Assembly: GCF_001619985.1 (NCBI RefSeq)
Contig: NW_017264205.1
Span: forward strand, 124,001 to 188,000
Direction: 5' to 3'
From: Xylona heveae TC161
Taxonomy: Eukaryota; Ascomycota; Xylonomycetes; Xylonales; Xylonaceae
DNA: 64,000 nucleotides
A program made the translations under genes and the position numbers. Shown piece after piece: positions 34,836 through 45,700 of this stretch. The notes beneath the pieces were generated by a model. That model searched no databases and was not told where the DNA came from. It was given only the letters and a program-made list of their open reading frames with translations. The stretch's first letter is position 1. Each line of letters opens with the position of its first letter.

Positions 34836-36222
34836 AGCCCCTTTTCTCTACTCTTTTTTTTTCTTGTGAATTTTTTTCATTTCTTTTACATGCTTTTTCC
34901 CCCCAGTGCCCGTCCAGAGGCAGGTACATTAGTCCTCATCTGCATTATAACCCAGTCGATACATACTTTTTTCTTTTTCTCGCAGGGGACACCTTTCCCT
35001 AGTCGACGAGACATGAAGTGGGGAGATCGTGTTCTCGTTGATTTGTTTTTCACGAAACCCATAGCATAGCATGTAGCATACTTTTTTTTTTTTTTTTTTT
35101 TAAATTAGAACTTTTCTTGAGACTCCAACGATGGCTGGCAGGATGCCAGTCGAAAATCGTCTCATCGCCTGAGAGCAAGGACGGAGTTTCTTTTATTCTT
35201 TTTCCATGTCCATTTCCATTTCTTTCCTTTTTCCTTTTTCTTTTTTTCCTTTTTTTCCTTTTTTTCTTTTCGAATGGTATAAATTGCTTAAATGAATATA
35301 TTTCCCACGCGAAATGTGTGGACATTTTATCTTTTCAGTATCTTCTTTAAGATGTTGGATGTGTTGTGACAGCACTGAATGTTTAATCCAAGAGTCATGC
35401 TCCAATATATGTTTTAATTCTTAGGTAGTGTGCAGTACTACTCTTGTCAGCTACGACAAATCCCCAGCTAAGCCCTTAGCCACCTTTACCCAACCCTGCT
35501 ATATGTGTTGGACACGATAGGCTACATGGTGGAGTATTATATCTTCGTAATGTGTAAGTTGGACACTACGGGAGGTATTTACCTTAAGTGGACGCATTAT
35601 CTGATCTTGCAAGCTACGTACAAAGGTATATATCTTACAACCAAATATTCGATTCACGGTCATGCGTTGCCTGGGAGAAGTATACTATTGCCTGGCAGAG
35701 TTACGCCCTCGTCGTGATATGCAGCAATCTCCTTGGCGTCGAGCTTGGCCCTTTTCCAGCTTGTGCACGTGGCTGGTGGGGATTTGTGTCTTCCACGCTG
35801 GCGTACCAATGTATTTGATGCCGTGGGGATAAGTGAAGATGGCATTGGTCTCTTCGAGTGTCTTTCATAATTATTGTGTGACTATTGAATGTCAATATGT
35901 TCAATCAATGACCACAGTTGCATTCTTAAAAAGCAAGAAGCTTGTTGGTATCCATGTCTTGTCCTTGGTCTTGTCCATCTTCTTGGACCTTCCAACCCCC
36001 TCAGGTTCTACGCGTATTGAGTACGTTAGGGCGAGATGATGCCCCATCCTAGCAGCTTCCCATAAGCACTCCTGCTTACAGAGATGAAGACGTAGCAAAT
36101 GGTGGCAATATCATGAGAGATGGTCTTGGTTTTCTCGAGATTCAACATTGGTTAATGAATTTAATCTCCTAGTAGCATAAGCAATTGATACTGCTAATCT
36201 GCCAAATCTAATCTCTGCTCAG
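34836..36222. other. Intergenic 3' of kap114, T-rich, with weak coding traces
   Basis: From 34850 to 35280 the plus strand is T-rich with a 19-base T run at about 35082. Between 35690 and 35860 the minus strand shows codon-like stretches in different frames (for example THAT reading AKLDAKEIAAYHDEG and, in another frame, TNAIFTYPHGIKYIGTPAW). These look like pieces of a decayed host gene, but they are too short to name. Confidence 0.35.
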
Positions 36223-36597
36223 TCAAGCCTGCTTTGCAGGCCAGACTTCCTCTTCTTCTTGCCCTTTGTTGGCCTCCTTGAGATTTACTGGTCCATCATG
36301 ATCCTTGTCTTTTTTGTAGATCAGCTTCTCCACTTCGACTGCATAATCAACAGGTTGCTCCTTTGACATTTGCAGGTTTAAGAGCTCTTTAACACTGTCT
36401 CGCTCTGCAGCATCTGCAATATTAGAAAGACTTTCAAGTACCCAGCGATGCCATTGCCGTGCTTTGCCTTCAGCGCCCGCTGATCGAGTTCGGAGTAGGC
36501 CAAATCCCCTTTCCAATTTGTACAGTCTAGTTATTCCTTCTAGTAAAAGAATCTTCTCTGGTTCGATTGGGGATCTCTTTTTGTCATTTGAGAGCTT
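36223..36597 (-). other. Orphan open frame, possible gene relic or unrecognised exon
   Basis: A frame of about 124 codons stays open on the minus strand and ends at 36223. Its content is protein-like (EKILLLEGITRLYKLERGFG; RQWHRWVLESLSNIADAAE; YAVEVEKLIYKKDKD) with amphipathic helices and a charged tail. There is no ATG near its beginning; the first in-frame ATG leaves only about 47 codons. A tag acceptor-like site sits at its upstream edge, but the DNA before it is a 17-base A run rather than a normal intron end. I do not recognise the family. It may be a leftover of a lost gene, an exon of a gene I could not assemble, or chance. Confidence 0.25.
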
Positions 36598-37825
36598 CTA
36601 GGGGAGCTGTGTGGCTTTTTTTTTTTTTTTTGGATCCTTTCCAGACCTATTTCGTGCTTGTGTTTAGACTTTCTCAAAGAGCATATTGGGTATTGGGGAT
36701 CATACATGAGTTTTTCGAGATGCTCAATCCTTCCCGAAATAGTGTCTAATTTTTCTGTAAATTTTTAACATATCTCTTTCATGAGCTCGTTGGCTCAACT
36801 CCTGTCTTGCTTGGAGGACGACAAGTAGATTCGGAGTGTCATATGAAAAGGAGGGCCAAAGGGCCAAATTTTATAAATTATGTTGTTTTGTGTATATGTT
36901 GTTTGATGTCGTTTCACATGGTTCACGCTGTTTTATAACCATCTTTTTACCTCGTTGCCTCTCACATTCACTTACTCAATAGTATAAGTAAGGACCAAGG
37001 TAGTTACTGGCGAGGAAAGTGAAGGGTCGTATTACATGGTGTTTATGCTACTACTTAGTCCAGCTTGACAGTGAGAGGGTCTATTCACTTGATAACGGAT
37101 GAATGTATGTTACAAAGTACGAAGTACCTCTGTACGGAATAATCAATCTCTTTGTCATAAGTCATATATATAATTTACTGTGATAGGCCCCACCTTGCTC
37201 GATTTCTCTCCATTGTTTTTCCTCGTTGTGGGCCTGGCGGTGTTGGAAAGCTCGTTTCTTGCGCCAAGACCCTGACGCCAAGATCATGACGCCTGACGCC
37301 TACTCGGCACCTCTGACGACAACAACGATACATTATTTGTCGTCACTCTGGAAAATCGCGCCGAAAGAGGAGAAAAGGGCCACCTAGACTGTGTTTATCG
37401 AAAGTGACTGTCCCTTTGCAGTTCTGGACATGTATCTGCGTGATCTGATTAGATCAGATCAGAGTTTAACTAAGAGACGGAGCTGGGGGCTGAGCTGAGC
37501 TGAGCTGACGTAGCGGAGGCGGTGTCGCGCGAACTCCGTCAACAACTTTAGGTAAGTTAGGGTACAGTTCTAAACTTAGACGACTGGGCAACGAGAAGGT
37601 GGACTTTAACCTCGTTTGTATTTCAATTTCGTTGATTTCTGGAGACTTGAAAATCCTCGGGACTGCAAGCACGCTCTGTCTCGCTGATTTTGTTTCTTTC
37701 TTTTCGCATCGCGGGTACGGAGCACTTGTGCGCTGTGGTTTACTAGCACGATTACCCCGCCATTGTTTCTCTTCTGTGAAGCGGGGAGATTTGACAATAT
37801 TTTGGACGGACGAGGTGAGAGCGCA
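36598..37825. other. Intergenic upstream of het-C
   Basis: About 1.2 kb without a supported gene. Notable are repeated CTGACGCC units around 37267-37300, nested GATCAGATC repeats near 37446-37465, and four TGAGC units at 37491-37507. Part of this must be the het-C promoter. Confidence 0.45.
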
Positions 37826-37912
37826 TAGACACGTACTGTTGCACCTCTGGAGACTAGAAAGACGTTCTGTCACACCCCCGGAGACTAAAGACGTACTGTC
37901 GCACGTCTAAAG
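37826..37912 (+). repeat. Degenerate tandem repeat just upstream of het-C, ending in a palindrome
   Basis: Nearly three copies of an approximately 30-bp unit of the form AGACGTACTGTCGCAC followed by GGAGACTAAA. The last copy reads AGACGT, eight bases, ACGTCT, a perfect 6-bp inverted repeat. The array ends 52 bp before the het-C start, in its likely leader. Confidence 0.7.
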
Positions 37913-37964
37913 AGCAGATTACAAGGTCAAAATATCTTTTCTTGGACCTTTCTCACCTTGCAGC

Positions 37965-40637
37965 ATGGCTTCAAGACTCACGTGGCTGGTCATTGTGGCC
38001 GCGCTGTTGCTTGTGATTCTTCCCTCACCTGCGGCCGCCTTTGGAGCGGGAAACATTGCGTCCATTTCGAAAATCGAAGGACAGAACTGGCGCCATGGAG
38101 ACATTGAAGATATGCTGAAAAAAGTGGCTTTCATCAAGCACCACAAATGGACCAGCCTCATGATCTCTCGCGCCTACTTTGGCAACTGGCTGCGAGACTA
38201 CTCTCAGGCAGTGGATGTCGGCACTCTCAAGGGCGTTCAGGCCGGCACTTTGCGCATCCTAGTCTGGATCCTGGGCTTCATGTCTTTTGGATATGCTACG
38301 GCAGAATTCGAGGTCACCGAGGAAAGACTCGGTGTCTATCGCCCTGAAGAACACATTGACAACCCCAAGGACTATGCCGATAATGTCGACGCGCGCCAGT
38401 ACGACTCGCGGCTGCGCGGACCGGTCAGTCCCGAAGAACTAGCTATTGATCCTCGAACTGGCATGAAAAACTACATTGCCAATGAGAGCGGAGGATGGGC
38501 TACGAGCTCCGGATACGTTAAGCACAGCTTTGCGCGCAGCATTCATTTTGGAAGAGTCTATACCAACGGCCCACGCGGCGTCAAGGGAAAAGAGGCAGAT
38601 CTGTGTGAAGCTTTACGGTGCCTCGGTCAAGGCCTGCACACGCTGGAAGATTTTGGCGCGCATACAAACTATACCGAGCTAGCGCTTCGTGAGCTAGGCT
38701 TTACGAATGTCTTCCCCCATGTTGGAGCAGCAACAGAGATCCAGATCGGCCATAAGAGGATCTTCCCACTTGTCACGGGCACCTTTGGCGGTGTTGACTT
38801 TCTCCACTCTGTCCTCGGCGAGGCCAACGACCACTTTGCCCAGACCGAGGTAAACGAAATGGACATTGCCCTGAACGAAGCACAGCAGAAATCACACGGG
38901 TCGTCGTCAGGCGCAGGCGCACGTAGCTTTGGCAACAACCCAGGCCAGGAGGCCTCCTTCTTCACCTCCCTCCTCTCTCAGATCCCCGGCACCAGCGGGC
39001 TCTGCGCCGAAGCAGCACGCCTACAAGCCGACTCCGACGCGCAAGAGCAATCCAACCGCGCTGGCGCTGGCGGCGAATACTACGGGGGCATGTCGCGAGC
39101 AGCAGATCCCAATGCCGTGCAAACATCCTTCCCCGCCCCTCCTGGCTCCACGGGGGGTCCTCCCGGACCCGGCATACCGGGGATGAGTCCGAACTTTGAC
39201 CCGCTGAAGACGGCCGCGCAAATCTACCCGATCCTCGAGTTCCGCGACAAGGTCGTCAAGAAGATATCCGGCATCATTGAGAAGATCCCCGGTCTCGAAG
39301 CGCTGATTGAGAAAATCACCGAGACTTTGACCTTGTTTGTCCTCTCCCTCCTCGCGCCGTACATTCGGCCCATTATCGAAGCCGTCTCGAAACAGCTCAA
39401 GACGGGCTCCTCGGCCGTCATCGACTCCAGCGGCAAGCACCAGTACGAAGTCTGGACGGACCCGCACTGCTCGGACCCCACCCACTCGATGCTGTCCAAG
39501 GACCATTTCGCAAACATCCTCAACGAGCCCGCCGGTCAGGTCGCCTCTGCTATCCTCCAGTACGTCGCGCCCCGCGTCATTTACGCGTGGGAACACCCCG
39601 ACGTGCCCGTGGATCAGGTCCTCGACGATGTCATTCGCGTCTTTCACCATCCCGCCCTCCGCGATCAGCATCTGGAGATCCACAAGACCATGTTCGATGT
39701 CGTGCAGCGCTGGGCCCACGCCCAGCCCCATCGCGGCCAGCGCCTCAATGACATTCTCAGCTCCGAGAGCGTTCGCGAGGGCCACAATCTCACTGCTGTA
39801 GGCGCTGGTCAGGGTCAGGGCCATGGCCATGGCCACGGCGGTCATAGTCACGGAGTTGGACCTGGATCTGGACCTGGCTCTGAAAGTACCAAACCTTCGG
39901 CTTTTTCTTCTCTCTTCTCATCTTTCACCGGTGGCGGCAGCGGCAGCGGTAGCGGTGGCGGTGGCGGTGATTGGCGCCAATCCATTCCTGGCGGCCAATT
40001 GTTCCGGGACGATCCAACTTCTGGTCCTTCTGATCCATCTGGCCTTTCTGTTCCTCCTACTTTTTCTAATCCTTCTGGTCTTGGATCTGGTCCTGGCCCT
40101 GGTCCCGAGTCCGTCTCCGCTTCTGCATCATCGGGCCACGCCAGTCCGTACCCCGGCTATGCTGCTCCCACGCCGCCTCCTTATTTCCCTCAGTCTCAGT
40201 CTCAGTCTCCTTATCCCCCTCAGTCCCAGTCTCCTTATCCCCCCGGATCTTGTCCTCCTCAGCCTTATGATTCTCATCCTCCCGGATCTTACCCGCCTCA
40301 ATCCTACGATCCTCAGTCTTATCCACCCGGATCTTATCCTCCAGGCGAGGCTTACCCACCGCAACAAGCGGCGTACGGCGATCGTCCGTATGATCCATAT
40401 GGTGCTGCACCTCCCGGCGCTCCTCCCGTCCCTGCACCATCATCATCATCAGGGGGGTACGACCAGCCTGCGTACGGATCATACGACAGCCAGCCTCCAG
40501 CGTACCCGTATCAACAGGCCCCGCCACCACCAGGAAGGCCAGGAGGACCAGGAGGGCCAGGGGGGCCAGGGCAAGCGCACTGGGGCGGTCAGAGTTACGG
40601 GTACGGTGGCAGCGGCGGCGGTGGCGGTGGATATTAG
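37965..40637 (+). CDS. het-C: HET-C heterokaryon incompatibility / vesicle-trafficking family protein
   Basis: A single intronless frame of 890 residues, close to Neurospora HET-C. Seen: an N-terminal signal (LTWLVIVAALLLVILPSPAAA) cleaved before FGAGNIASISKIEGQNWRHG, the conserved Het-C domain over about residues 30-310 (SLMISRAYFGNWLRDYSQAV, HTLEDFGAHTNYTELALREL, FPLVTGTFGGVDFLHSVLGE), a middle region with a hydrophobic helix (LTLFVLSLLAPYIRPIIEAV), and a C-terminal tail of about 280 residues with HGHGHGG, GSGSGGGGG and PPQSYDP/YPPGS repeats. Family knowledge: in Neurospora, allelic differences within the Het-C domain, together with pin-c, trigger incompatibility on hyphal fusion; homologues elsewhere are often not incompatibility genes. 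No NACHT or HET-domain partner lies beside it here. The frame is intact. Confidence 0.93.
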   Translation: MASRLTWLVIVAALLLVILPSPAAAFGAGNIASISKIEGQNWRHGDIEDMLKKVAFIKHHKWTSLMISRAYFGNWLRDYSQAVDVGTLKGVQAGTLRILVWILGFMSFGYATAEFEVTEERLGVYRPEEHIDNPKDYADNVDARQYDSRLRGPVSPEELAIDPRTGMKNYIANESGGWATSSGYVKHSFARSIHFGRVYTNGPRGVKGKEADLCEALRCLGQGLHTLEDFGAHTNYTELALRELGFTNVFPHVGAATEIQIGHKRIFPLVTGTFGGVDFLHSVLGEANDHFAQTEVNEMDIALNEAQQKSHGSSSGAGARSFGNNPGQEASFFTSLLSQIPGTSGLCAEAARLQADSDAQEQSNRAGAGGEYYGGMSRAADPNAVQTSFPAPPGSTGGPPGPGIPGMSPNFDPLKTAAQIYPILEFRDKVVKKISGIIEKIPGLEALIEKITETLTLFVLSLLAPYIRPIIEAVSKQLKTGSSAVIDSSGKHQYEVWTDPHCSDPTHSMLSKDHFANILNEPAGQVASAILQYVAPRVIYAWEHPDVPVDQVLDDVIRVFHHPALRDQHLEIHKTMFDVVQRWAHAQPHRGQRLNDILSSESVREGHNLTAVGAGQGQGHGHGHGGHSHGVGPGSGPGSESTKPSAFSSLFSSFTGGGSGSGSGGGGGDWRQSIPGGQLFRDDPTSGPSDPSGLSVPPTFSNPSGLGSGPGPGPESVSASASSGHASPYPGYAAPTPPPYFPQSQSQSPYPPQSQSPYPPGSCPPQPYDSHPPGSYPPQSYDPQSYPPGSYPPGEAYPPQQAAYGDRPYDPYGAAPPGAPPVPAPSSSSGGYDQPAYGSYDSQPPAYPYQQAPPPPGRPGGPGGPGGPGQAHWGGQSYGYGGSGGGGGGY

Positions 40638-42054
40638 TTATATGATATCATTTCCTTCTTTTATTTGTCGTCTGTTTCCTTTTGATATATCATCATCGTG
40701 ATTAGTATCTATCAATTCTTGTCATTGCAATCATCAGTTAGCATTTTTGCTTTCATCATGACCATCAATACCTATCATAAGTTATAGCCATTGAAGTTGT
40801 CATTCATCATCATTGTGCATTGCAGTGACTAGTATCAATGTCGTTGTTAGACTGTTGACGACGATAGATATCCCAACTATGAAAGATAGACGATCAAATA
40901 GGTTTAAAGTCTGAAATATAAATCATCATTTGTCCTCTGATTTTTATAAAGTAAAGAAGAAGATAAGATATTTAAAACAAAAGAACGAAAAAGTGAAGAT
41001 AGTATAATGTTAGCAAGAAGTAAAAAAGGGAAACAAGAAAAATAGTATATATGCATTTGCAACTCCACGCCCGAGAGACAAGAGACAACACCGACACATC
41101 CAGTCCAGTTCAGTCCAGTCCAGTGTAGTCCAGAAAAAGCCCAACCGTAACCGCAACCGCCAAGTCAAGGAGTTTCGCGTCACCCAAAATAACCAAAATC
41201 AAGCAACAGCAACAACGCCGCGCCGACACGACCTAATGTCTCTCGAAGCGGAAATAAAAAGCACAACAATTTCCGAGCAACCCGAGCAAAACCCCCCCCC
41301 CCTACTGAACAAGGGACAAAGGAGATCTTTTCCCGAGAAGATGATGATGAGATGACAATAAATGACAATCTTCTTGTTTGAGATGATGAAACCAACACCG
41401 CAGCCTCCCAACCAGAGAAGCAGAATGACAGAAGAACACTGTGCTAAAACTGTGCGATGCGATACAACACGCACACATGCGAGGCAGATATAAAAACAAA
41501 CATATATCAAAGATGAATAATGAATCCCGGCTTTATATGCGACGTCATGATGCTTCCAACCAAGAAAAGAAAAACCCCCCAAAAGCGAAATATTGTCGTT
41601 ATGGTATATAAAGTTCCGTTTTTAGTTTCCCTCCCGAATCAAAAGGTATCGAACAAGTTTCTCCATGCATCTCGCCTGCGCAAGTTGCAAATGTTATAAA
41701 CTCCCCAGAATTGGACACCGATGCCAAAAAAAGGTTTTTGCCGAATGAATATATAGTGATTTCGTTTATCGCAGCGCCGTCGCTTAAAGAAGTAACCGAT
41801 GAAGAAAAGGTCGTTTCTTTGTACAGGAAAATCGTCTTGAATAATTTTGGTGAACAAAGGAAGATTAAATTAATCCACGGTATTCAGGTATATTTATCGT
41901 GAGAAAAATGAACACAAAAGAGAATGTCGACGCGGTGATCGGAAAATCGTTTTAAAATGTTGGTCGGTTCGATTCGGAGATGCTAGACGCAGCGATGCAG
42001 GCAGAGAAGAACTGTTCCGACTTCCCAGTTGTGGTGGGGAATCGGAGAATTCGT
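40638..42054. other. Intergenic between convergent het-C and the 42055 gene
   Basis: About 1.4 kb. It has CAGTC-type repeats at 41101-41133 and a 12-base C run at about 41291. No gene supported; the small frame at 41711-41902 lacks family resemblance and sits where the 3' UTR of the minus-strand gene should be. Confidence 0.45.
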
Positions 42055-42716
42055 CTACCAGCGGCGTCCAAGGCCGTGCTGCTGCATTCTCGCCGGCGAA
42101 ACCGACAAAGGTGGGCTGGCTACACGCATGCCAGTGGTGGGGTTGACGATTGGGATCGCGTTGCGCGTGCGCACAGCAGCGGGTTGATGAAGTTTCATCT
42201 GAGCCGCCGTCGGTTGGTAGGCGGTAGGGATAAAGGGAGAGGAAGCGGTCGACAAAGAGATGGTCGGAGTCACTTGCTGCGTCGGCTGGATCTGGTGCTG
42301 CAATGGCGAAGAGTCGGGCGAGCCGCTCGAGAGCGACGAGCGATCAGAGGATGCCGAATGAATTGATTGCAACTGGAATCCCTCAAACATTAGCTGCGTT
42401 GCTCCTCTTTTTCTTCTCGCTGCAGCACTTCTAGTCTGACGGGCAGACTTACGTCGTCTTCGGTCAACAAACCGGGACAAAACTCAAGGTCGTCATCGAG
42501 GTCGAACGAACGGCCAGCCTCGAAGCGAGCTCGGAAAGCAGTCACCGAAGGAGTCTCCGCAATCTCCTTCACATTGCGCACAGCTCGGAACTGCTTATGA
42601 GAGTTTTGCGAGGCTGGCAGACGGGGAGCTCGTCGCGAACGACCGCCGTGGTGGCTATGAGCGTGCGATGGGTTGCCCACAAGGTGGTTCTGCGCTCCAA
42701 AGTAAAAGGCCGACAT
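42055..42716 (-). CDS. Small disordered protein of unknown function, conserved in Eurotiales
   Basis: Two exons (42716-42453, 42372-42055) give 193 residues. Seen: MSAFYFGAQNHLVGNPSHAH at the start, a His/Arg-rich stretch (HSHHGGRSRRAPRLPASQ), a helical block AVRNVKEIAETPSVTAFRAR leading into an acidic motif (FDLDDDLEFCPGLLTEDD), then a Ser/Gln/Pro-rich half ending ARMQQHGLGRRW. I recall near-identical short proteins in Aspergillus annotated only as hypothetical. The even conservation I recall, with a helix-plus-acidic motif, suggests a binding partner of some larger complex, but no role can be assigned. The chosen start follows a ttgttagcag acceptor-like site 6 bp upstream, so a 5' UTR intron is likely. 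A start 15 bp further upstream (MLAEDMSAF) is the alternative. Confidence 0.8.
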
Positions 42717-45700
42717 GTCTTCTGCTAACAAACGATGATCAAGGCAAGTGCAGACTTAACGACGACCAGTTTTGCCGTCGGAAAATAGTCAGAATGAGCA
42801 ATGGAGATGCGAAACGTGCGAGTCGCCCTGCGGGTCAGACAAACACAACAGAGCTGAAATTGGCCGGTGCGTCTGGAATGTGACGAGATGTTTGAGCGAG
42901 CAACGTCGAAGCGAAGCACCGCACAAAATCGAGATCAATTCAAAGTAAACACAGGTAGTGCTTGTCGAATGATGCCGAGAGAGTGAATGATGTTTCGGCG
43001 TCTTATGTGAAGGAATCGGAGATTTCTATCAAGTTGAGTCGAAAGCTGATTGGGATCGAGGATGCGTAGGCGGGGGGGGGGAGGTGTGGGATTGTGTGTG
43101 GAAGGTGGGAGTTGGAAAGGCGAAAGAAGGGTCGAGGGCGGGATAGTATAGACAGTCCGATGTTAATTAAGGATAGAATCTACCCTAGCTCTCGGCAGCA
43201 GACAGTATGAAATGATGTTAGGCGTCCGATTGTTTGGTGTTAGGCGAATCAAGTGGAACGAGCAAAGGAATGGAGAACGAGAAGACAGAAATGGGTGGCC
43301 ACCTTATGGGGACACTTCGATTGCCCCAAAATTGCTGCCGACAATGCCTCGATAGTTTCCATTCCTGGAAAAGTGCTTATCCGGAACCAGTAAGGTTTTA
43401 GTTCTTAGCGCTAGGGCAGGGGCTCAGAGGTCCAAAAGCTTCGTCATTGGTCGATCAGCTCATTGGATGATGCCCCTGCTATCATCATGATTGGCGCAGG
43501 TCTAGCCCAATTATTACGGTGGCAAGAGGGAGGCGGGCATAGCCCATGTGATTGATTTCCCCCCAGCTCCCCCGGGAAGGTTTGGGGGTTTCGAGAAAGG
43601 TCCGTGTGTCCACCACAAACAACACTCCTCGTCCCTCATCCTCCCTCCTCCCCCCTCCTTTTCAAAACACCTCAACCCCCCTTCGCACGGGACCCCTTAT
43701 TGGTCTCCCGTCGTTTTTCCTTCCCGGCCGGGAGGCCCTGTGAACATGCTACAATATGGCTTTCACCCACTCTACCAGCAAGCCATTGTCGTAGTTCCGC
43801 TTGGCAACTTCAAAAGTTAGATAAGCAGATCATCCAGGAAGAACTGGGCAGTTAAGCTAGTTAATCCGCGAGGCCATCCGTTGTCCTCCGTCGTACCTTG
43901 CTTAGTGCGGACAACAACCAGGTCCATTAGATCGTCAACTCCAATTTGGGAAATGCCAGCTAGCTCCGGAAATTGTCAGGTTGGTAAGAAGACTATCGGT
44001 GAGCGATAAATTATTTGCCCGGTAATGAAGAATCCAATTTTGCTTCCTGTATCATTATTCTCTGCCTGCCCCTCGTGCTCCTCGAGATGAGTGTAAGGGG
44101 GGACCCGTCATTGTAGTTGTTACTGTTTGAGCTCTTTCATCTCTGAAAGTGTGCGGTTGATTGCTGGCGGAGGCGCCATCCATGCTGATCCTCTCGATTA
44201 GACTTTCACCGGGCCAGAATTGAGGACCTAAAACCTCCCCAATTTGAAGACCAGCGTTGACGTGGGTTCCCGCAAAATCCCGTGCGAGGACAGGTATAGC
44301 ATTCGATGACGGTAGTAGAGGGCCCAAGAATTCTTAGCATTTAGGTACTGTATTTTACTGTACTCAAAGATTCGCCCCATAGATCATGTTGGTAATGTTT
44401 CATCTGTGGACACTGGTCTGACCTAGATGTACGCCCGCAGGCAGAGCTAGGCGGTTGCGACGGCTGGAGTGTGATGGCGGTTGGAGTCCCTTTGAGGCTG
44501 GGCTCAAGCGCAGTCACTACCGCATGCATGATGCATTCATGCTCTGGACTTGTAACAAGCTAAAGCAGTTCAAGATCACTCTTGATGTCGGGGCGTTGTT
44601 TGTTGTTCTCCTGAACAGCTTGTCCCAGTAGATTTCGTGCAGGCTGCTCCTCTCTGACTCCTGGCTGATAGTCAGTGACGCTTGTGCACTTGTCTCGGAC
44701 ACTGCTGAGCCGGCGGGCCAGACTCGGTCCTCCCCAAGCACCCCAAGTCTCCTAGGTATATTCCGTAGTGCCGAAGCTCAAGTCCGCGCCGACCCCGCCA
44801 GCTGCTAGGTTGCTGTCCGTTGTTCGGGTAAACTTCTTAACTTTCCTGTTCCTAAGGCTGGTGCGATGAACACAAGACAGGCAACGGAGAAGAACCCGGA
44901 TGCTCGGCGTATCGCCCCTGCGGCATTATTATTGTTAGCGTACCTGTACGGAGATGGAAGCTCGTTCATTAATAGTACCTCCACGGTCTAGCATGGGGGA
45001 CCCGCCTTCCCAATCTTGTAGCATGCTGATGCATAGTTACCTAGAGTGCCAAATGTGAACGAGGTCAATGGCGAGCACTAAGGAAATAATGGTATCGTGT
45101 ATGCGGTGAATGGCATACCTGTTCTTCTTTGCTGGATTTGATTGCCCGAAAGATACCGTACAAACTTTTGGAAGCCTACCAAATTCGCATCTACCGGATC
45201 CTCATAGGAATATCGGTCGGGCCTGCTAAAAACCCAGTCAGAGAAGAAGAACAATGATGAAAAAGGGGGGCAAGTAGAGTAAGGTATGGGAAAGACCGGC
45301 TATATTAACTACAATTATTCTGCGATGCATACCTTATGTATAAGTTAGTCACGATGATTGCGTCTCGGATTTAGCTTGCATGGTTCGATTGATTAACATT
45401 GCATGCTGACCGAGGAGCGTTGTTACTGATCTGGTAATTTTATTTTGTTTAGTATTTTACAGTTACATGCAGATTATACGAATATTCTATACGTGGGAAG
45501 ACTCCTGCTAAATGCGCTTCTGTGCTCACTACCTCATGGAAATAAATTCCATGATGACAGAGCCGGATTAGCCGGATTCTGTGACTCCAAGCGCGACCTG
45601 ATGTAAACCAAGGCTTCTATAAGACAAACCAAAACGCCGAGCGTAGGCCAACAATTGCCGATGCTGTCAATAATCCAAAAAAAAAAAAAAAAAAAACGCT

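Noticed and set aside
39021-39851. 276-codon minus-strand open frame
   Set aside because: Shadow of het-C; composition follows the het-C third codon positions.
40066-40530. 154-codon charged minus-strand frame over the het-C tail
   Set aside because: Regular Glu/Lys/Arg pattern is the complement of the Pro/Ser/Tyr repeats; no independent evidence.
39823-40701. 292-codon plus-strand frame in another phase of het-C
   Set aside because: Repeat-rich C-terminal tail of het-C read out of phase; Leu/Ser-rich noise with no domain.
41711-41902. Small plus-strand frame starting MDTDAKKRFLPNEY
   Set aside because: Looks protein-like but has no promoter context, lies in the 3' flank of the minus-strand gene, and I know no family.
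43548-43855. Three overlapping Pro/Ser-rich plus-strand frames
   Set aside because: They reflect a C/T-rich tract; all three phases are open, which is low complexity rather than coding.
45677-45696. 20-base A run as evidence of a retrocopy
   Set aside because: No coding or element sequence precedes it in the right orientation and no flanking duplication is visible; similar A/T runs occur in several 3' flanks here.
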